A DNA stretch of 64,000 bases from Sycon ciliatum (lineage: Eukaryota; Porifera; Calcarea; Leucosolenida; Sycettidae), in NCBI RefSeq assembly GCF_964019385.1, contig NC_088644.1, positions 44,910,483-44,974,482 of the forward strand, read 5' to 3'. Of this stretch, positions 1 through 9,714 are shown in pieces. The stretch's first letter is position 1. Each line of letters begins with the position of its first letter. The notes beneath the pieces are model-generated. The model was not told the DNA's origin. It saw nothing but the letters and a program-made list of their open reading frames with translations, and searched no databases. A program made the position numbers and the translations under genes.

Positions 1-1443
1 GCAGACGTACTGGCGCCATCCCTGACTTTGATCTTTAACAAGTCCCTGAGAGAGGGCATATTTCCTGCCCAGATGAAAAGTGCTAGGATATCGCCACTCT
101 TCAAAGGCGGAGATCCGAGCATGCCAAAGAATCATCGACCAGTGTCCTTGTTATCGATTGCATCCAAAGTGTTGGAAAGGATAGTCCACGAGCAACTCAC
201 ACGATATCTAGTTCAGAGCAATTTATTCCCGCCAACTCAATTCGGCTACAGATCCCACCACTCTACATCCGACGCACTAGTGCTAGCTGTGGAAGGTATC
301 TGTGAGGCCCGCATGAACAGACTCAACACAGGTGTAGCCTTTGTTGATATGTCAAAGGCATTCGATAAAGTGAAACATCAAACTCTTGTGCAAGATCTGT
401 TCGAACTTGGCATCTGCGACACGGCACTCTGTTGGCTGGTGGATTACCTCTCTGATAGAGAACAGTACGTTCAGGTTGGCCAGACTAGAAGTCTCCCGTA
501 CACCAGTTACTCAGGTGTCCCCCAGGGGTCGGTACTGGGCCCACTGCTATTTATTGTCTATGCCCGCGGCATAGCAGAAGAACTATCACCGTTTAATGTG
601 GGAGCAATCCAGTTTGCTGATGACATCTCTATACGATGTAGCAGGGAGTCTGCGGAAGCTGTTTCTGCACACCTTTCAGCTGCTGTTCAGCACCTGGCCA
701 CCTGGCTGAAGGGCCGTGGTTTAATTCTTAATGAAAGAAAGACACAGATATTGCCTATTCCCCCATCCCCATCTCAAGCACTTGAGCTGCATGTCATTTG
801 TAATGGGCAGACGCTGCCTGTTGTGAAAACGGCCAAGTATCTTGGCCTACATTTCGACTCAGACATGAGCTGGAACACCATGACAAGCCATGTTGCACGC
901 CGCGTTGCCGCTAAGATTGGGCTACTAAATCGAAGTGCAGCATGTTTGCCTTTTTCTTGCCGTGTTCAGTTTTTCAGGTCCTTTATACTATCAGAATTTG
1001 ACTATGCATCTGCTGCCTATGCCCCTTTCTTATCGTCTTATCAGGATAAGCGCCTAAATAGTTTGTTCAAACGTGCGGCTCGCTCGGTGTGCAGGGCAGC
1101 CCCTCGCACTCACACGGCTCCCTTACTTGAACGCATGAATGCCCATACCCTCAGCATATACACCCACATGCACATCCTTGTATTCATTTGGCGCTGCCTG
1201 AACAAATCTTCAAGTACTCTGTTTGCAAGCTTTTTCACCCGTAGTCCCTCTCTCCGAACACGAGGAGGGAACAGCAAGTTACTCATCATTCCTGTCTCCC
1301 CCACTGCATCCTCAGCTAAGCGCATTAGCCATGCTGGAGCTATCCTGTGGAACCAGCTCCCAGACACAGCACGCCTCGAAAGAAAGCGCTCCACTTTCAA
1401 ATCGCTAAGCCTGGCCTTTCTGTTAGGCAGTACCGTCAACTAG
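1..1443 (+). CDS. LINE reverse transcriptase, C-terminal two thirds (partial)
   Basis: The frame is open from base 1 to the stop at 1441-1443, so the protein is partial at its N-terminus. It reads as a CR1/Jockey-type reverse transcriptase: the finger segment with NHRPVSLLSIASKVLE, motif A as VDMSKAFDKVKH, motif B as SGVPQGSVLGPLLF, the catalytic box FADDIS, and the late conserved AKYLGLHFDSDMSW. The C-terminus ends with the ILWNQLP motif typical of the family. It would make cDNA by target-primed reverse transcription. I see no frameshift or stop in this part. The exact clade cannot be fixed without the endonuclease half. Confidence 0.9.
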   Translation, partial: ADVLAPSLTLIFNKSLREGIFPAQMKSARISPLFKGGDPSMPKNHRPVSLLSIASKVLERIVHEQLTRYLVQSNLFPPTQFGYRSHHSTSDALVLAVEGICEARMNRLNTGVAFVDMSKAFDKVKHQTLVQDLFELGICDTALCWLVDYLSDREQYVQVGQTRSLPYTSYSGVPQGSVLGPLLFIVYARGIAEELSPFNVGAIQFADDISIRCSRESAEAVSAHLSAAVQHLATWLKGRGLILNERKTQILPIPPSPSQALELHVICNGQTLPVVKTAKYLGLHFDSDMSWNTMTSHVARRVAAKIGLLNRSAACLPFSCRVQFFRSFILSEFDYASAAYAPFLSSYQDKRLNSLFKRAARSVCRAAPRTHTAPLLERMNAHTLSIYTHMHILVFIWRCLNKSSSTLFASFFTRSPSLRTRGGNSKLLIIPVSPTASSAKRISHAGAILWNQLPDTARLERKRSTFKSLSLAFLLGSTVN

Positions 1444-1463
1444 GATGAACTCATCTGCTTCAC

Positions 1464-1467
<4 letters not shown>

Positions 1468-1546
<79 letters not shown>
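1468..1546. repeat. (CT)n microsatellite in LINE 3' UTR
   Basis: An almost pure CT dinucleotide tract lies just after the LINE-A stop codon. The serine-leucine open frame across it is an artefact of the repeat. Confidence 0.95.
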
Positions 1547-1549
<3 letters not shown>

Positions 1550-1859
1550 ACTCACTCCTTTCTTCCCGGTTGCCGTGATTGTGACTTTTTTTTCCCCTGC
1601 TGCCGTGCTCATATTAGTTATCTAACTACAGCTGTATCTTCTTCTTGGTTCTGTTTGTCCGCTTATTATTATATTTTCTTTTCTCTTATTATCAGTGGGA
1701 CCATTGTCATTAGGTTTAGGCCTGTTTTGGAACTCCACTTTAAATAAAGCCAAACAAACAAACAAACACAAATACTACTATATACTATTATATACTATTA
1801 TTAACTGGTTTGAGGGAAAGAGACAAACGGGAAAGGTCTGAAGAAAAAATTGACTGTCA

Positions 1860-1929
1860 CCACCAGGACTCGAACCAGGGACCCTCGCTTGTAGCCAGCG
1901 ATGCTCTAACCACTGAGCTATGGTGTAGT
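1860..1929 (-). repeat. tRNA-like sequence (SINE head or tRNA pseudogene)
   Basis: Read on the minus strand, an A-box-like TAGCTCAGTGG and a perfect B-box GGTTCGAGTCC stand at tRNA spacing. A 5-bp stem TCGCT/AGCGA closes a 7-base anticodon-position loop. The base before the would-be anticodon is G rather than T, so a working tRNA is unlikely. It lies next to the palindromic unit that starts at 1961. Confidence 0.6.
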
Positions 1930-1960
1930 CGTCATATACTATTATACTATTATATGTATA

Positions 1961-2475
1961 GATTATAGACCGGTTAGGAGGTCTATACAGGATATATAGA
2001 CCGAGTAAAAGACCGAGGTCCCCCGAGGTCTTTTACGAGGTCTATATATCCTGTATAGACCAACTATGAGGTCTATAATCTATTTATCGTGTTCTCCACG
2101 TAATAGTTTCTCTTCATATACAACATATCCTTGTAATTCTAGTATTATACTATAGCCTATGCCGCATTGTACTGCATTGAAAGTCAAGATCATAGTCTAA
2201 ACTAGGTTCAGCATCGGTAGCACAGTGGCTGGGTGGTAAGGAAGAGTGACTGAGATTCACAAGGTTGTGGGTTCAAATCCCATCTTGTGTATTTCTGCTT
2301 TCTTCAAAAATTTCTTTTTCTAAGTTGGAGAGAAAATTTCTAAGTCCAAGAAGTTCTAAGGAGTCAAATATAAGTAGTCAAATATATCGTGTATTTGACT
2401 AAGCAGTCAAATACGCGATATATTTGACCGCTTAGGTATCAGGGAAATTAGTGGGGTCAAATACTAAGAAGGCGA
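1961..2475 (+). mobile_element. Palindrome / tRNA-like / repeat-end unit, copy 1
   Basis: The unit has three parts: a nearly perfect palindrome (1961-2083, arms about 60 bp), a spacer holding a tRNA-like sequence (2211-2288), and a repeat-rich end (about 2346-2475) built from inverted GTCAAATA words. AT-rich ACTATTATA tails lie on both sides. Copy 2 at 3510-4080 has the same order in the opposite orientation and shares patches in the spacer, the tRNA-like part and the end. I infer a non-autonomous transposable element with an internal Pol III-type promoter. I know no named family with this layout. Confidence 0.55.
2211..2288 (+). repeat. tRNA-like region inside the palindromic unit
   Basis: A perfect A box TAGCACAGTGG and a perfect B box GGTTCAAATCC lie about 40 bases apart. 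The minus-strand homologue at 3712-3812 keeps both boxes. It could drive Pol III transcription of the unit. Confidence 0.65.
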
Positions 2476-2529
2476 TAAACTATTATATACTATTATAAAC
2501 TATTATATAATATTATTTACTATTATATA

Positions 2530-3508
2530 CTATTATTTGTATTTGTATTTTGTATTTATATCATTATCTCATGGCACATCATGATGACGGCCAATAAAAC
2601 TGAGACAAGGGTGAAAGCCAACCACAGCAGTAAAACAGATAAAAGAATACAAATAAGAGGCAAAGAAGGCAAAGGAGGAGACAAACCAGCAGGATATACA
2701 TGAAACCTATAATTGAGCAGAGATTTTAGCAATAAAATTATCCATCGACGTGCTGGTCTTGGCCTGCGTTGGTAATGTTGCCCAAAACACATAGCCAGCA
2801 AAGATCGGGGATCTAGTGAATAGGGTGGAGGCAGCGCGTGGGAGACTGAGTGAGTTCCGGGTGTTCCGTGTTTCGGAGAACCAATTATAAGCCTGCATAT
2901 GCAAGGGTATTTTATTTAGTAATATTTTATGTATGAGAACACAGAGGTGGTACTTATGTCGAGTGGAAAGGGGACTGATCTTGGCAATTTCGTATAGACT
3001 AGCGGAGGGAAAGCGACGATCTTTGCTAAATAAGATTTTAAGGAGCATGCGGTTATGGGTTTCTAGCTTGTTCAATACAGTAGTAGTTATGCCACACCAA
3101 GCAGTATCACAGTAGTCAAGTAAGGGCAATATATAGCAACGATAAAACAAGCGTTTGCAAGAAAGAGGAAGATGTCTACAGTGGGCTTGAAGAGCCCCAA
3201 GGATGGAGCTTGTGCGCTTGCAGACATACTGCACATGGGGTGACCACGACAATTTAGAGTCAATAATAACGCCAAGATGCTTATGCTCTTCAACAATGCG
3301 AATAGCAACACTTGAAGAAGGAAAACAAAGTGGCAGGGAAGGGGGAGAAGGGGAAATGTACATAGCTGCCGTTTTATCAACGTTTGGCTGCAACTTCCAA
3401 TCATGCATCCAGGTTATAACTTTCCCAATGCTTTCTTGCATGGCTTCGTGCAGGCGTATAGGGCAAGCATTGGAGCAAAGCAGAGCTGTGTCGTCAGCGA
3501 AAAGGCTA
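2530..3508 (-). mobile_element. LINE family B, 5'-truncated copy
   Basis: The minus-strand fragment begins at the catalytic FADD box near 3507 and runs through the stop at 2707 into a 3' UTR. The UTR contains a GGTTGGCTTTCACCC phrase that recurs, with variation, near 6220, 6840, 10395, 52615 and 53320, which marks this family. The tail is an AATAC-type repeat. Confidence 0.85.
2707..3508 (-). CDS. LINE-B reverse transcriptase C-terminal part
   Basis: The frame reads from LFADDTALL (3507-3480) through an EEHKHLGVIIDSKLSW thumb motif to the C-terminal block that ends at 2707. The N-terminal RT motifs are missing because of 5' truncation. The same C-terminal block occurs at 9928-10305 and in smaller relics at 6974-7168 and 53489-53695. 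It is a dead partial copy. Confidence 0.85.
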
Positions 3509-3509
3509 T

Positions 3510-4080
3510 TGACTATTATTTACTACTATTTATCACTCTTCTATATCGACCTCCACTAATTCTCGTGATCCTTGACTGGTCCTATATTACCCATATCGCC
3601 GCAATATCGACCGCTTATATCGACCGCTTGTATCGACCACTTAGGCATTGTAATCTTTCGACTTTGGAGGGACTAAGAATTTTTCTCTCCACTTCAAAAA
3701 GAAAAATTGAAAGAAAGAAGACAAAGGAAGAGAACAAGCAGGATTCGAACTCACAACAGTATGAACCTCAAGCAACCCCTTATACCACCCAGCCACTGTG
3801 CTGCAGATGCTGAACCCTGTTGTTCTTACAGTCTTGTACCCAAAATAGGCAACATCCTATGTACACTATAGTACAAATGCTATTAAAAAGGTTACAATAG
3901 CTCCTAAAGGTTCAAATTTTGGGGTTATGGCAAAGGAATCGTGATAAATAGGATATTGACCTCGACTTCGGTCTATATGGGAAATATAGGCCTCGTAAAA
4001 GACCTCGGCCGACCTCGGTCTTTTACTCGGCCTATATTTCCCATATAGACCTCGTCTTGGTCAATATCCTATACATATTA
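3510..4080 (-). mobile_element. Palindrome / tRNA-like / repeat-end unit, copy 2
   Basis: In minus orientation this copy shows a palindrome (3950-4075, arms about 60 bp), a spacer, a tRNA-like region (3712-3812) and a repeat end with GGTCGATA words (3545-3645). The arms differ from those of copy 1 at several bases, yet each copy is self-complementary. It abuts the truncated end of LINE-B at 3508. Confidence 0.55.
3712..3812 (-). repeat. tRNA-like region inside palindromic unit copy 2
   Basis: On the minus strand a GCACAGTGG A-box core and a GTTCGAATCC B box are present, and a GGTTCAGCATC lead-in is shared with copy 1. The open frame 3403-3813 across it is not a gene. Confidence 0.6.
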
Positions 4081-4104
4081 CTATGTTATTGCCCCCTCTG
4101 ACAA

Positions 4105-4800
4105 AGTTACCGTAAGTATCTAGGACTGACTCTCGATTCAAATTTAAGTTTCAGTGCCCACGTTTACTCCCTCAGGGAAGACATCGGAAAGAAACTAGGT
4201 GCTTTTCGACGTGGAAGGAGGAACCTTGCTGTCCAGGCCAGAAGGCAGTTCTACTTGTCAGTAGTCCAGAGCAAGCTCGAGTACGCCAGCACTGCCTACG
4301 TCCACTGCCTCGCTGACAAAATGAGAGATTAGCTGCTACGCATGAGTAGGAGAGCACTTAGATGCATATTTGAGCATGACACATTCACGCGGACATCATA
4401 CTTGCTTGAGCGATAGCACATAATGTACTTAGACAAAAGATATCATACTAAGTCCATATTCTTCGTGTTCCGTTGCATCCACAATATCTGCAGTTCACTC
4501 CTCTCTGACATGTTCTCCCTTCGCCGAGACTGCGCTCACACAGATAGAGTAACCCGCAGCCAAGTCAATTATTCCCTTTCCTTACCCATTGTGCAAGCTC
4601 AAGCTGGATACAGATCTATTTCATTCCTTGGTGCTGACCGCTTTAATGCGCTTCCCGAATCCCTTCGCACAAATCATATCCCCAATTCACTTCGCCAGAA
4701 ACTTTCAATTTCTTTCATCTTGGGCACCCTGTGAGAAGACCTTAGGGTCTGTTGGGAATGCCCAAGTAAAATAATAAAATACAATACAATACAATACAAA
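4105..4800 (+). mobile_element. LINE relic, RT C-terminal end
   Basis: The translated plus strand shows the RT thumb motif YRKYLGLTLDSNLSFSAHV and a downstream C-terminal block ending FNALPESLRTNHIP near 4690. The frame holds in-frame stops near 4330 and 4414. The 3' end is a repeated AATAC tail (4770-4800). It is a decayed CR1/Jockey-type copy distinct from families A and B. Confidence 0.8.
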
Positions 4801-4940
4801 ATACTATTTGGTGTTCACGAGGTGTTTGTCGCGCTGGAAATGGAGCATCTCTGTAGGTTTGTATCCCTAACGAGGATTGTGCCTGGAGAGCTCTCTATAA
4901 GTGGTGCTCTTCAAGCACAATCTTCCTCAGCCTACTCAAG

Positions 4941-4984
4941 CTCCACTGATGAGGGATGAATTTCCCGAAACACTGTGTATTGAG
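4941..4984 (+). ncRNA. Hammerhead ribozyme, type I, short stem III
   Basis: All conserved parts are in order. Stem I 5' strand is CTCCA (4941-4945), followed by CTGATGA (4946-4952), stem II GGGA/TCCC with a 6-base loop (4953-4966), GAAA (4967-4970), a 3-bp stem III with a CTG loop, cleavage triplet GTA (4977-4979), and stem I 3' strand TTGAG (4980-4984). Stem I has one C/T mismatch. Such minimal hammerheads are known from Penelope-like elements and retrozymes. No RT is attached here, so this is probably a lone terminal-repeat remnant. Confidence 0.7.
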
Positions 4985-5019
4985 CAGTGAATGGTCCAGG
5001 TTTGCTGAGTGGAAGATTC

Positions 5020-5535
5020 GATAGACTTCTCGTGTGCTCGGGATGGCTGTGGTGAGTCAGTCTAGTGAGAATTCAAGTTGGCAGGGAGAGCACCAGCTCC
5101 CACGTAGGGAGCAACACACAATTTTCCAAGTATCGCCGAAGTCGCACCAACCTCTTCTTCAGATTGAATATTACCGGTATATAGTTCATAAATCTAAGAC
5201 ACGAAACAGTGCGTACGCTCAGTCGATTGTAGCTCAATTCTGTATGGTACACCTCGCACAATGACCTCACCTTACGGGGAGTTGTTTTTTTTGCTGAACG
5301 AGTCTGTATAATGTTCTTGATACAAGAGTGCAAGGAGCCTTGCTGTCGATGCCCCCCCCCCCCCCCCACACACACAAGTTCTTTGTTCTGTGGTGAGGTG
5401 TGTGTGTGTGATAGAGCGTGCATGTGTGTGTGTTTCTGTGTAGGAATGTGTAGGCGCTTGTACAGGTGAGTATGTGGTACAGGTATGTGAGTGAGAAAGG
5501 TAGACTAAGTCCTGCAGCCACGTCCTATGGAGGGT
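5020..5535. other. No gene recognised; short CA/C-rich tracts
   Basis: The stretch holds a poly-C tract near 5350-5370 followed by CA/GT dinucleotide patches to about 5440. The open frames across it are repeat artefacts. Confidence 0.5.
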
Positions 5536-5606
5536 CTACGTGTAAAGTGGTATTGGGATCAGATCGAGGGATCTAGATGAAATGGTTTTCCTGCTTTTGT
5601 ACTCAC

Positions 5607-5876
5607 TGCTTGATTGTTGACAGTCCTGTGGCATATGACAATGCGAACGGCTCCGGCCAATGATGTCCACACAAGAGCAATTGTAACCAGAGCTTTTCAG
5701 TTGGCATTGTGTATATCCGAAACAAAGTGGGTATTGCCCATTTCCAAGGCAAGTAAATCCAGGTGTTGAGCATGTTGGGGTAATAACTGGTACTGAATCA
5801 TTACAGCGGCAGTAATAATCGGTGGTTCCGTTATTCACAAACATTTGAAAATATCCAATGGCGCAAGAAGTGGACA
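5607..5876 (-). CDS. Candidate host exon, cysteine-rich extracellular domain
   Basis: On the minus strand an acceptor (TTCTCCAG) precedes 5876 and a strong donor (GTGAGT) follows 5607. The exon is 270 bp, is open throughout, and starts and ends in phase 1. Such symmetric 1-1 exons are typical of shuffled extracellular modules. It encodes about 90 residues with roughly 11 cysteines, including YYCRC and NCSC pairs, and several N-glycosylation-like sites. I do not recognise the domain; EGF-like is possible but the spacing does not clearly fit. No neighbouring exon was found. Confidence 0.5.
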
Positions 5877-6179
5877 CTGGAGAATATGAAGGAGAAAAAA
5901 ACAGTGAAAGACTATGCATTGGAGCATTTGATTTCATAATAGCAGTTATCACAATTGTTCTGATAAGTAGAAAAGGTTGCACTGTGTGGTCAAATCCATC
6001 AATCCATTCTCTTTTCTCTTATTCTCTTACTCACTGACGCGCGGAATGCAACAATCGATTTCAGATGATAAAATTCTTTAAAATTCCATCAATTCGTTGT
6101 TGTTTGGTCATGTCTGCATCACATAGTTATATTCTTTATTGCACGTATAAATTTACTTTCTCATCGCCGACTCTTCAAA

Positions 6180-6310
6180 TTACATGTATTATCTTTTTCT
6201 TTCTTTCCTTTCTTTTCTTGCCGTGGTTGGCTATCAGCCCTCTCTCGTATGTTGTGTGCCAATTGGTCATGAACAACGAGTTACATGAAATAAAGCAAAA
6301 TAAATTCGGA
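6180..6310 (+). mobile_element. LINE-B 3' UTR relic
   Basis: Only the 3' UTR is left: the GGTTGGCTATCA phrase at 6224-6235, a conserved TGTGTGCCAATTGG, and an AATAAA-like end near 6290. The nearest full match is the 3' end at 10385-10480. Confidence 0.65.
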
Positions 6311-6409
6311 ATAGCGCTTCACGCAGCTTCATGATATCAGCTCGTATTGAGGCAACACTGCTAAAAAATAGGATGCACTGCTACCTCACACAGTCCAACA
6401 ATCCTTGCT

Positions 6410-6450
6410 TCACAACGTTTTGGTCACTCTGACCATCTTCAGGATGGAGT
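6410..6450 (-). ncRNA. Decayed hammerhead-like motif
   Basis: The minus strand reads CTGAAGA, a 5-bp stem II (TGGTC/GACCA, loop AGAGT), then AAAC where GAAAC is expected. It matches the CTGANGA consensus and stem layout of Penelope-type hammerheads, but the second core box is altered and no good cleavage triplet follows. It is probably an inactive relic. Confidence 0.35.
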
Positions 6451-6639
6451 GGGCAAGGAAACAAGGCAGACTTCAAAAACAACAAGCTGGCTAGGTGGGT
6501 GCCGAATACAGCGATGAAATACTACAAGTCCCAACCGAAAAATGTCACCTGCCACAAGATCACAATGGTGTTGACAGTCGTCACATGATGTGAGAGACTA
6601 AGGTGTCGATATGTACAATTTGTGGGTTCCACACAAGTA

Positions 6640-6740
6640 GTAGGTAACGAGCGGGTTCTGTGCCAGGCGGCGCCCTGCCCCAAAAATGGGGCATTATTGA
6701 AAATATGTATTGGGTGCCTGTGGGTTCGAATCTCATTTTT
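6640..6740 (+). repeat. Possible tRNA-derived SINE head (weak)
   Basis: A B-box-like GGTTCGAATCT lies at 6723-6733, but no convincing A box is found at tRNA spacing. It is followed by an AT-rich stretch. Confidence 0.25.
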
Positions 6741-6769
6741 TCATTTTTTAGGGGTGGGGTGTTATTTAT

Positions 6770-7170
6770 TTATTATTTTTTTAGTTATTTATTTTTGCAC
6801 CTCGTGGCATGTCAAGACAGCCAATTGAATTGAGGAGAGGGTGAGACCAACAACGGAAGAAGAGAAAAAAAGAAAATGAAGAGCACGTACACAAAGTGGG
6901 AAGGGATTAGCAACTTAAAAAGCAATGGGATGCTCAGCGAGCTATGCAGCGTAAGTGGTGACTGTGACTTTGTTTACTGGGAGATACTGAAGTGCTGTCT
7001 GACGAGGGTACGGAATTTGGGCATATCTGGAGCTTGTCTAACACTGGGAGGCAGTTGGAGCCACGTGGAGTAGGAGGAAAAGAAAGGAGAATTTACGAAT
7101 AGGGTAGACCTAGCTAGGGGGAGACGAACGCAGCTTATGCCCTGCCCTACATCATACATCTGCATCATGT
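6770..7170 (-). mobile_element. LINE-B 5'-truncated relic
   Basis: A short minus-strand frame (7168-6974) matches the last part of the LINE-B protein (LPLARSTLFVNSPFF, TWLQLPPSVR). It is followed by the LINE-B 3' UTR with GGTTGGTCTCACCC and an ATAA-rich tail. Confidence 0.75.
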
Positions 7171-7479
7171 TGCATTATGATGTCTAAAATATCACCGTTT
7201 CTAATGTCAATTTTATGTCACTTTTTCTTTCAGTACTCTGTCCGTTTTGTGCCTAGTTGTTGAACTTTCTGACTGTATAATAGTATCTAGTTACATTTTT
7301 TTATCACATTGCATAAACCTACGGAAGAAGGGGAGACAAAACGAAGACGAAACAAAAAAGACAACAATGGGTGTGTAGGCGCTACATGAGCTGCGCTGGT
7401 GAGATACAGTGGACTCCCCTACCAAGGGTCTCAGGATCGGCGTACAAAGCAAGCACCATGGGAGAGGGGGGCGAGAGGA

Positions 7480-7483
7480 ATGG

Positions 7484-7519
<36 letters not shown>

Positions 7520-7705
7520 GTGAGTGTGTGTGTGAGAGAGAGAGAGAGTGAGTGAGTGTGAGAGAGAGAGAGAGAGACAGAGAGAGACAGAGAAAGAGAC
7601 AGAGAGAGAGACAGAGAGAGAGACAGATAGAGAGACAGAGAGAGACAGAGAGACAGAGAGACAGAGAGAGATAGAGAGAGGGAGAGAGAATGTGCACAAG
7701 AAAGA
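7480..7705. repeat. (GA)n-rich microsatellite
   Basis: Imperfect GA repeats with interspersed GT and ACAGAGAG units run for about 220 bp. The long Ser/Leu or Arg/Glu open frames on both strands here come from the repeat. Confidence 0.95.
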
Positions 7706-7841
7706 AGAGAGAGAAAGAGAAAGAAAGAGATGGGTAAGTGAGGGAAAGAGAGTGAAAGAGGTGGAGAGATATAAGTATAGAGAGAGAAAGAGTTCAGCGG
7801 CATATCGTCGCTATGACTATAGTGCTACTTTTAGAAGAGGG

Positions 7842-9035
7842 TCAACATAATGATTTGCATCCACTGATGGCGGGCCAGGGTGATACATGTGCATGGCTAG
7901 CACCAGTCATGAGCAGAGCACCAGTCACTCTGTTGCAGGTGACGGTATGCAGCAATCTTGAAGCTCTGCAGGTGTTTCCGGGCTGGGTGCTTGTCCAGAT
8001 TGCCTGTGGCAGTCTATTCCACACTGGCACGATGCAGTATGGGAAAGAGCGCAGAAGGTAATCAGGAGCTCGTGGCGAGAAATTCAGCTTAAGCTGGTGG
8101 GGATGGTGCTGTGCTTGGGCTGCTCGTGTGCGCCGATGACGTGGCGGTATAGCCGGCGGGGGACACATGGCTTCACCTTGAGGCAGACCATGGCCACACA
8201 TCAGTTTGTACAGTAGGCAGAGAGCAGAGACCTTTCGCCGAACAAGGAGGCTGGGAAGAATGGTACCAGGGCCAATGACATTTAGGGCGCGGAGCTAGAC
8301 AGCATCCAGCATGGCCAGGTGTGAGGGAGCTGATCCCATCCACGCCAGGGGGGCATATTCCAGCATTGGCCGGACGAATCCTTTGTGAACAGTCACCCTG
8401 CCCGCGTGGCTGAGGAGGGGTGCTGCCTTCTGCAGGAGGCCCAGCCGCTGCTTAGCACGTGATGCCACTTGCCGAAGGTGGAGTCTGTAGCTCAGTTTAG
8501 AATCAAACGTCACTCCGAGCACCTTCACAGATTCATCTGGTGGGAGAGGAGTTCCGCCAAATGACAGCTGGGGAGTCACTGTGTCCTTCCGCTGGTGCGA
8601 CAGAGTGATAGTTTGGGATTTTGATGGCTCAAACGCAATCTTCCATCTCTTGCCCCAGGCATGAAGCTCATCTAGGCTGCGTTGTAGTGAGGCATTCGAG
8701 GCTTGTTCAAGGAGGGAGTACAACGTTGTATCATCAGCAAAAGTGTTCAGGTTTGTGCCATGCGACAAGCAGCTTGAAATGTCATTTACGTACACGAGGA
8801 ACAATGTAGGTCCAAGGATATTGCCTTGTGGGACGCCAGACTGGACAGGGTGCACCGATGAGCTCTGGCCATGAACAACAGCTTTAATGGTGCGACATTG
8901 CAGGTAGTAGGTAAGCCATGCGAGCAGTAAACCCCCTATCCCCAGCTGGCGGGCCTTGTAAAGTACGCCAGCATGCTGATCTCTGTCCTCAAGAAGGACC
9001 AGTTCCAAAAGATTGCAGGTCCAGTGCGCTTTCAA
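7842..9035 (-). mobile_element. LINE family C, 5'-truncated copy, broken
   Basis: The minus strand encodes an RT with QSGVPQGNILGPTLFLVYVN, the catalytic NTFADDTTLYS, the thumb motif VKVLGVTFDSKLSY, and a C-terminal block with VPVWNRLPQAIW. The frame is interrupted between 8295 and 8201. The protein is close in style to the complete LINE at 38177-46551, so the two belong to one clade. Confidence 0.85.
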
Positions 9036-9714
9036 GCTTCAAAAATCTAGGAAATCGCCTCATTCTGCACATTTTAAGCAGCTTCTCAATTGTTTCTGGC
9101 TTGACATTGAACAGCAAGAAGATGAAAAGCACTTCTTTCTCAGTTTTTTCGAGTAAACTACCTCTCCAACCACGTGGCTTTCTCTGAAGGCCATTTTGTA
9201 GGGGCTTTCCCATGGCCATGTGCTGGATGCATACCATGTCGATGTACTGACATGACGATCTATGATGCATGCTGTCATGCACAAGGACGTAGACTACTCA
9301 GTAACCAGGGGTGACTACAGTCAGTACTCTGTACTGTATAGTAGTCTAGTGACTAGTGTAGAGTGACTGAGTCAGGGAGTCGTGATTTTATGACTGCCTC
9401 TTGAGAAAATTTAATAGCAACTTGTTTGGTGTGAATTTCTAGGTGGTAATAGGCAGTGGTATGGTTTTAGGACAGCGTTTAGAGTGGCTGAAAGCTTTGC
9501 CAGCTAGATAATTGGTTTCATTCTGCAGCTCACTGGTTTGAGAATACAGTGTTTTTTGCAGCTTCTTCAACGGGTATTGTGCACCATCATCAAGGTGGTT
9601 TCTTGTTTGTGATGTAGCTTTAACTAAAAGTACAACAAAATCAACAGCCTACATTCAATAGCCACAGCCCATGACAACCAGAACAACAACAACGACTACA
9701 ACAACAATAACATA
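9036..9714. other. No gene recognised
   Basis: A 97-codon minus-strand frame (9282-8989) overlaps the LINE-C end and matches nothing I know. The remainder holds short repeated AGTACT/GTGACT words around 9310-9380 and no clear signal. Confidence 0.4.

Larger units (their letters stand above)
1..1775 (+). mobile_element. LINE family A, 3' part, runs in from outside the window
   Basis: This is the 3' part of a non-LTR retrotransposon with its coding frame (1-1443), a 3' UTR holding a long (CT)n tract, an AATAAA signal near 1744 and a short CAAA-repeat tail. The 3' UTR phrase near 1695-1740 recurs at 19988-20035 after another RT relic, which defines the family. The 5' part lies before position 1. 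Confidence 0.9.

Noticed and set aside
1860-1929. Functional tRNA gene
   Set aside because: The anticodon-loop position before the triplet is G, and the acceptor stem does not pair well; more likely tRNA-derived repeat.
7291-7850. Long Ser/Leu and Arg/Glu open frames on both strands
   Set aside because: They are translations of the GA-rich microsatellite; no codon bias or start context supports a gene.
9036-9290. Minus-strand 97-codon frame as a host exon
   Set aside because: No splice sites or motifs were found, and it overlaps the LINE-C end.
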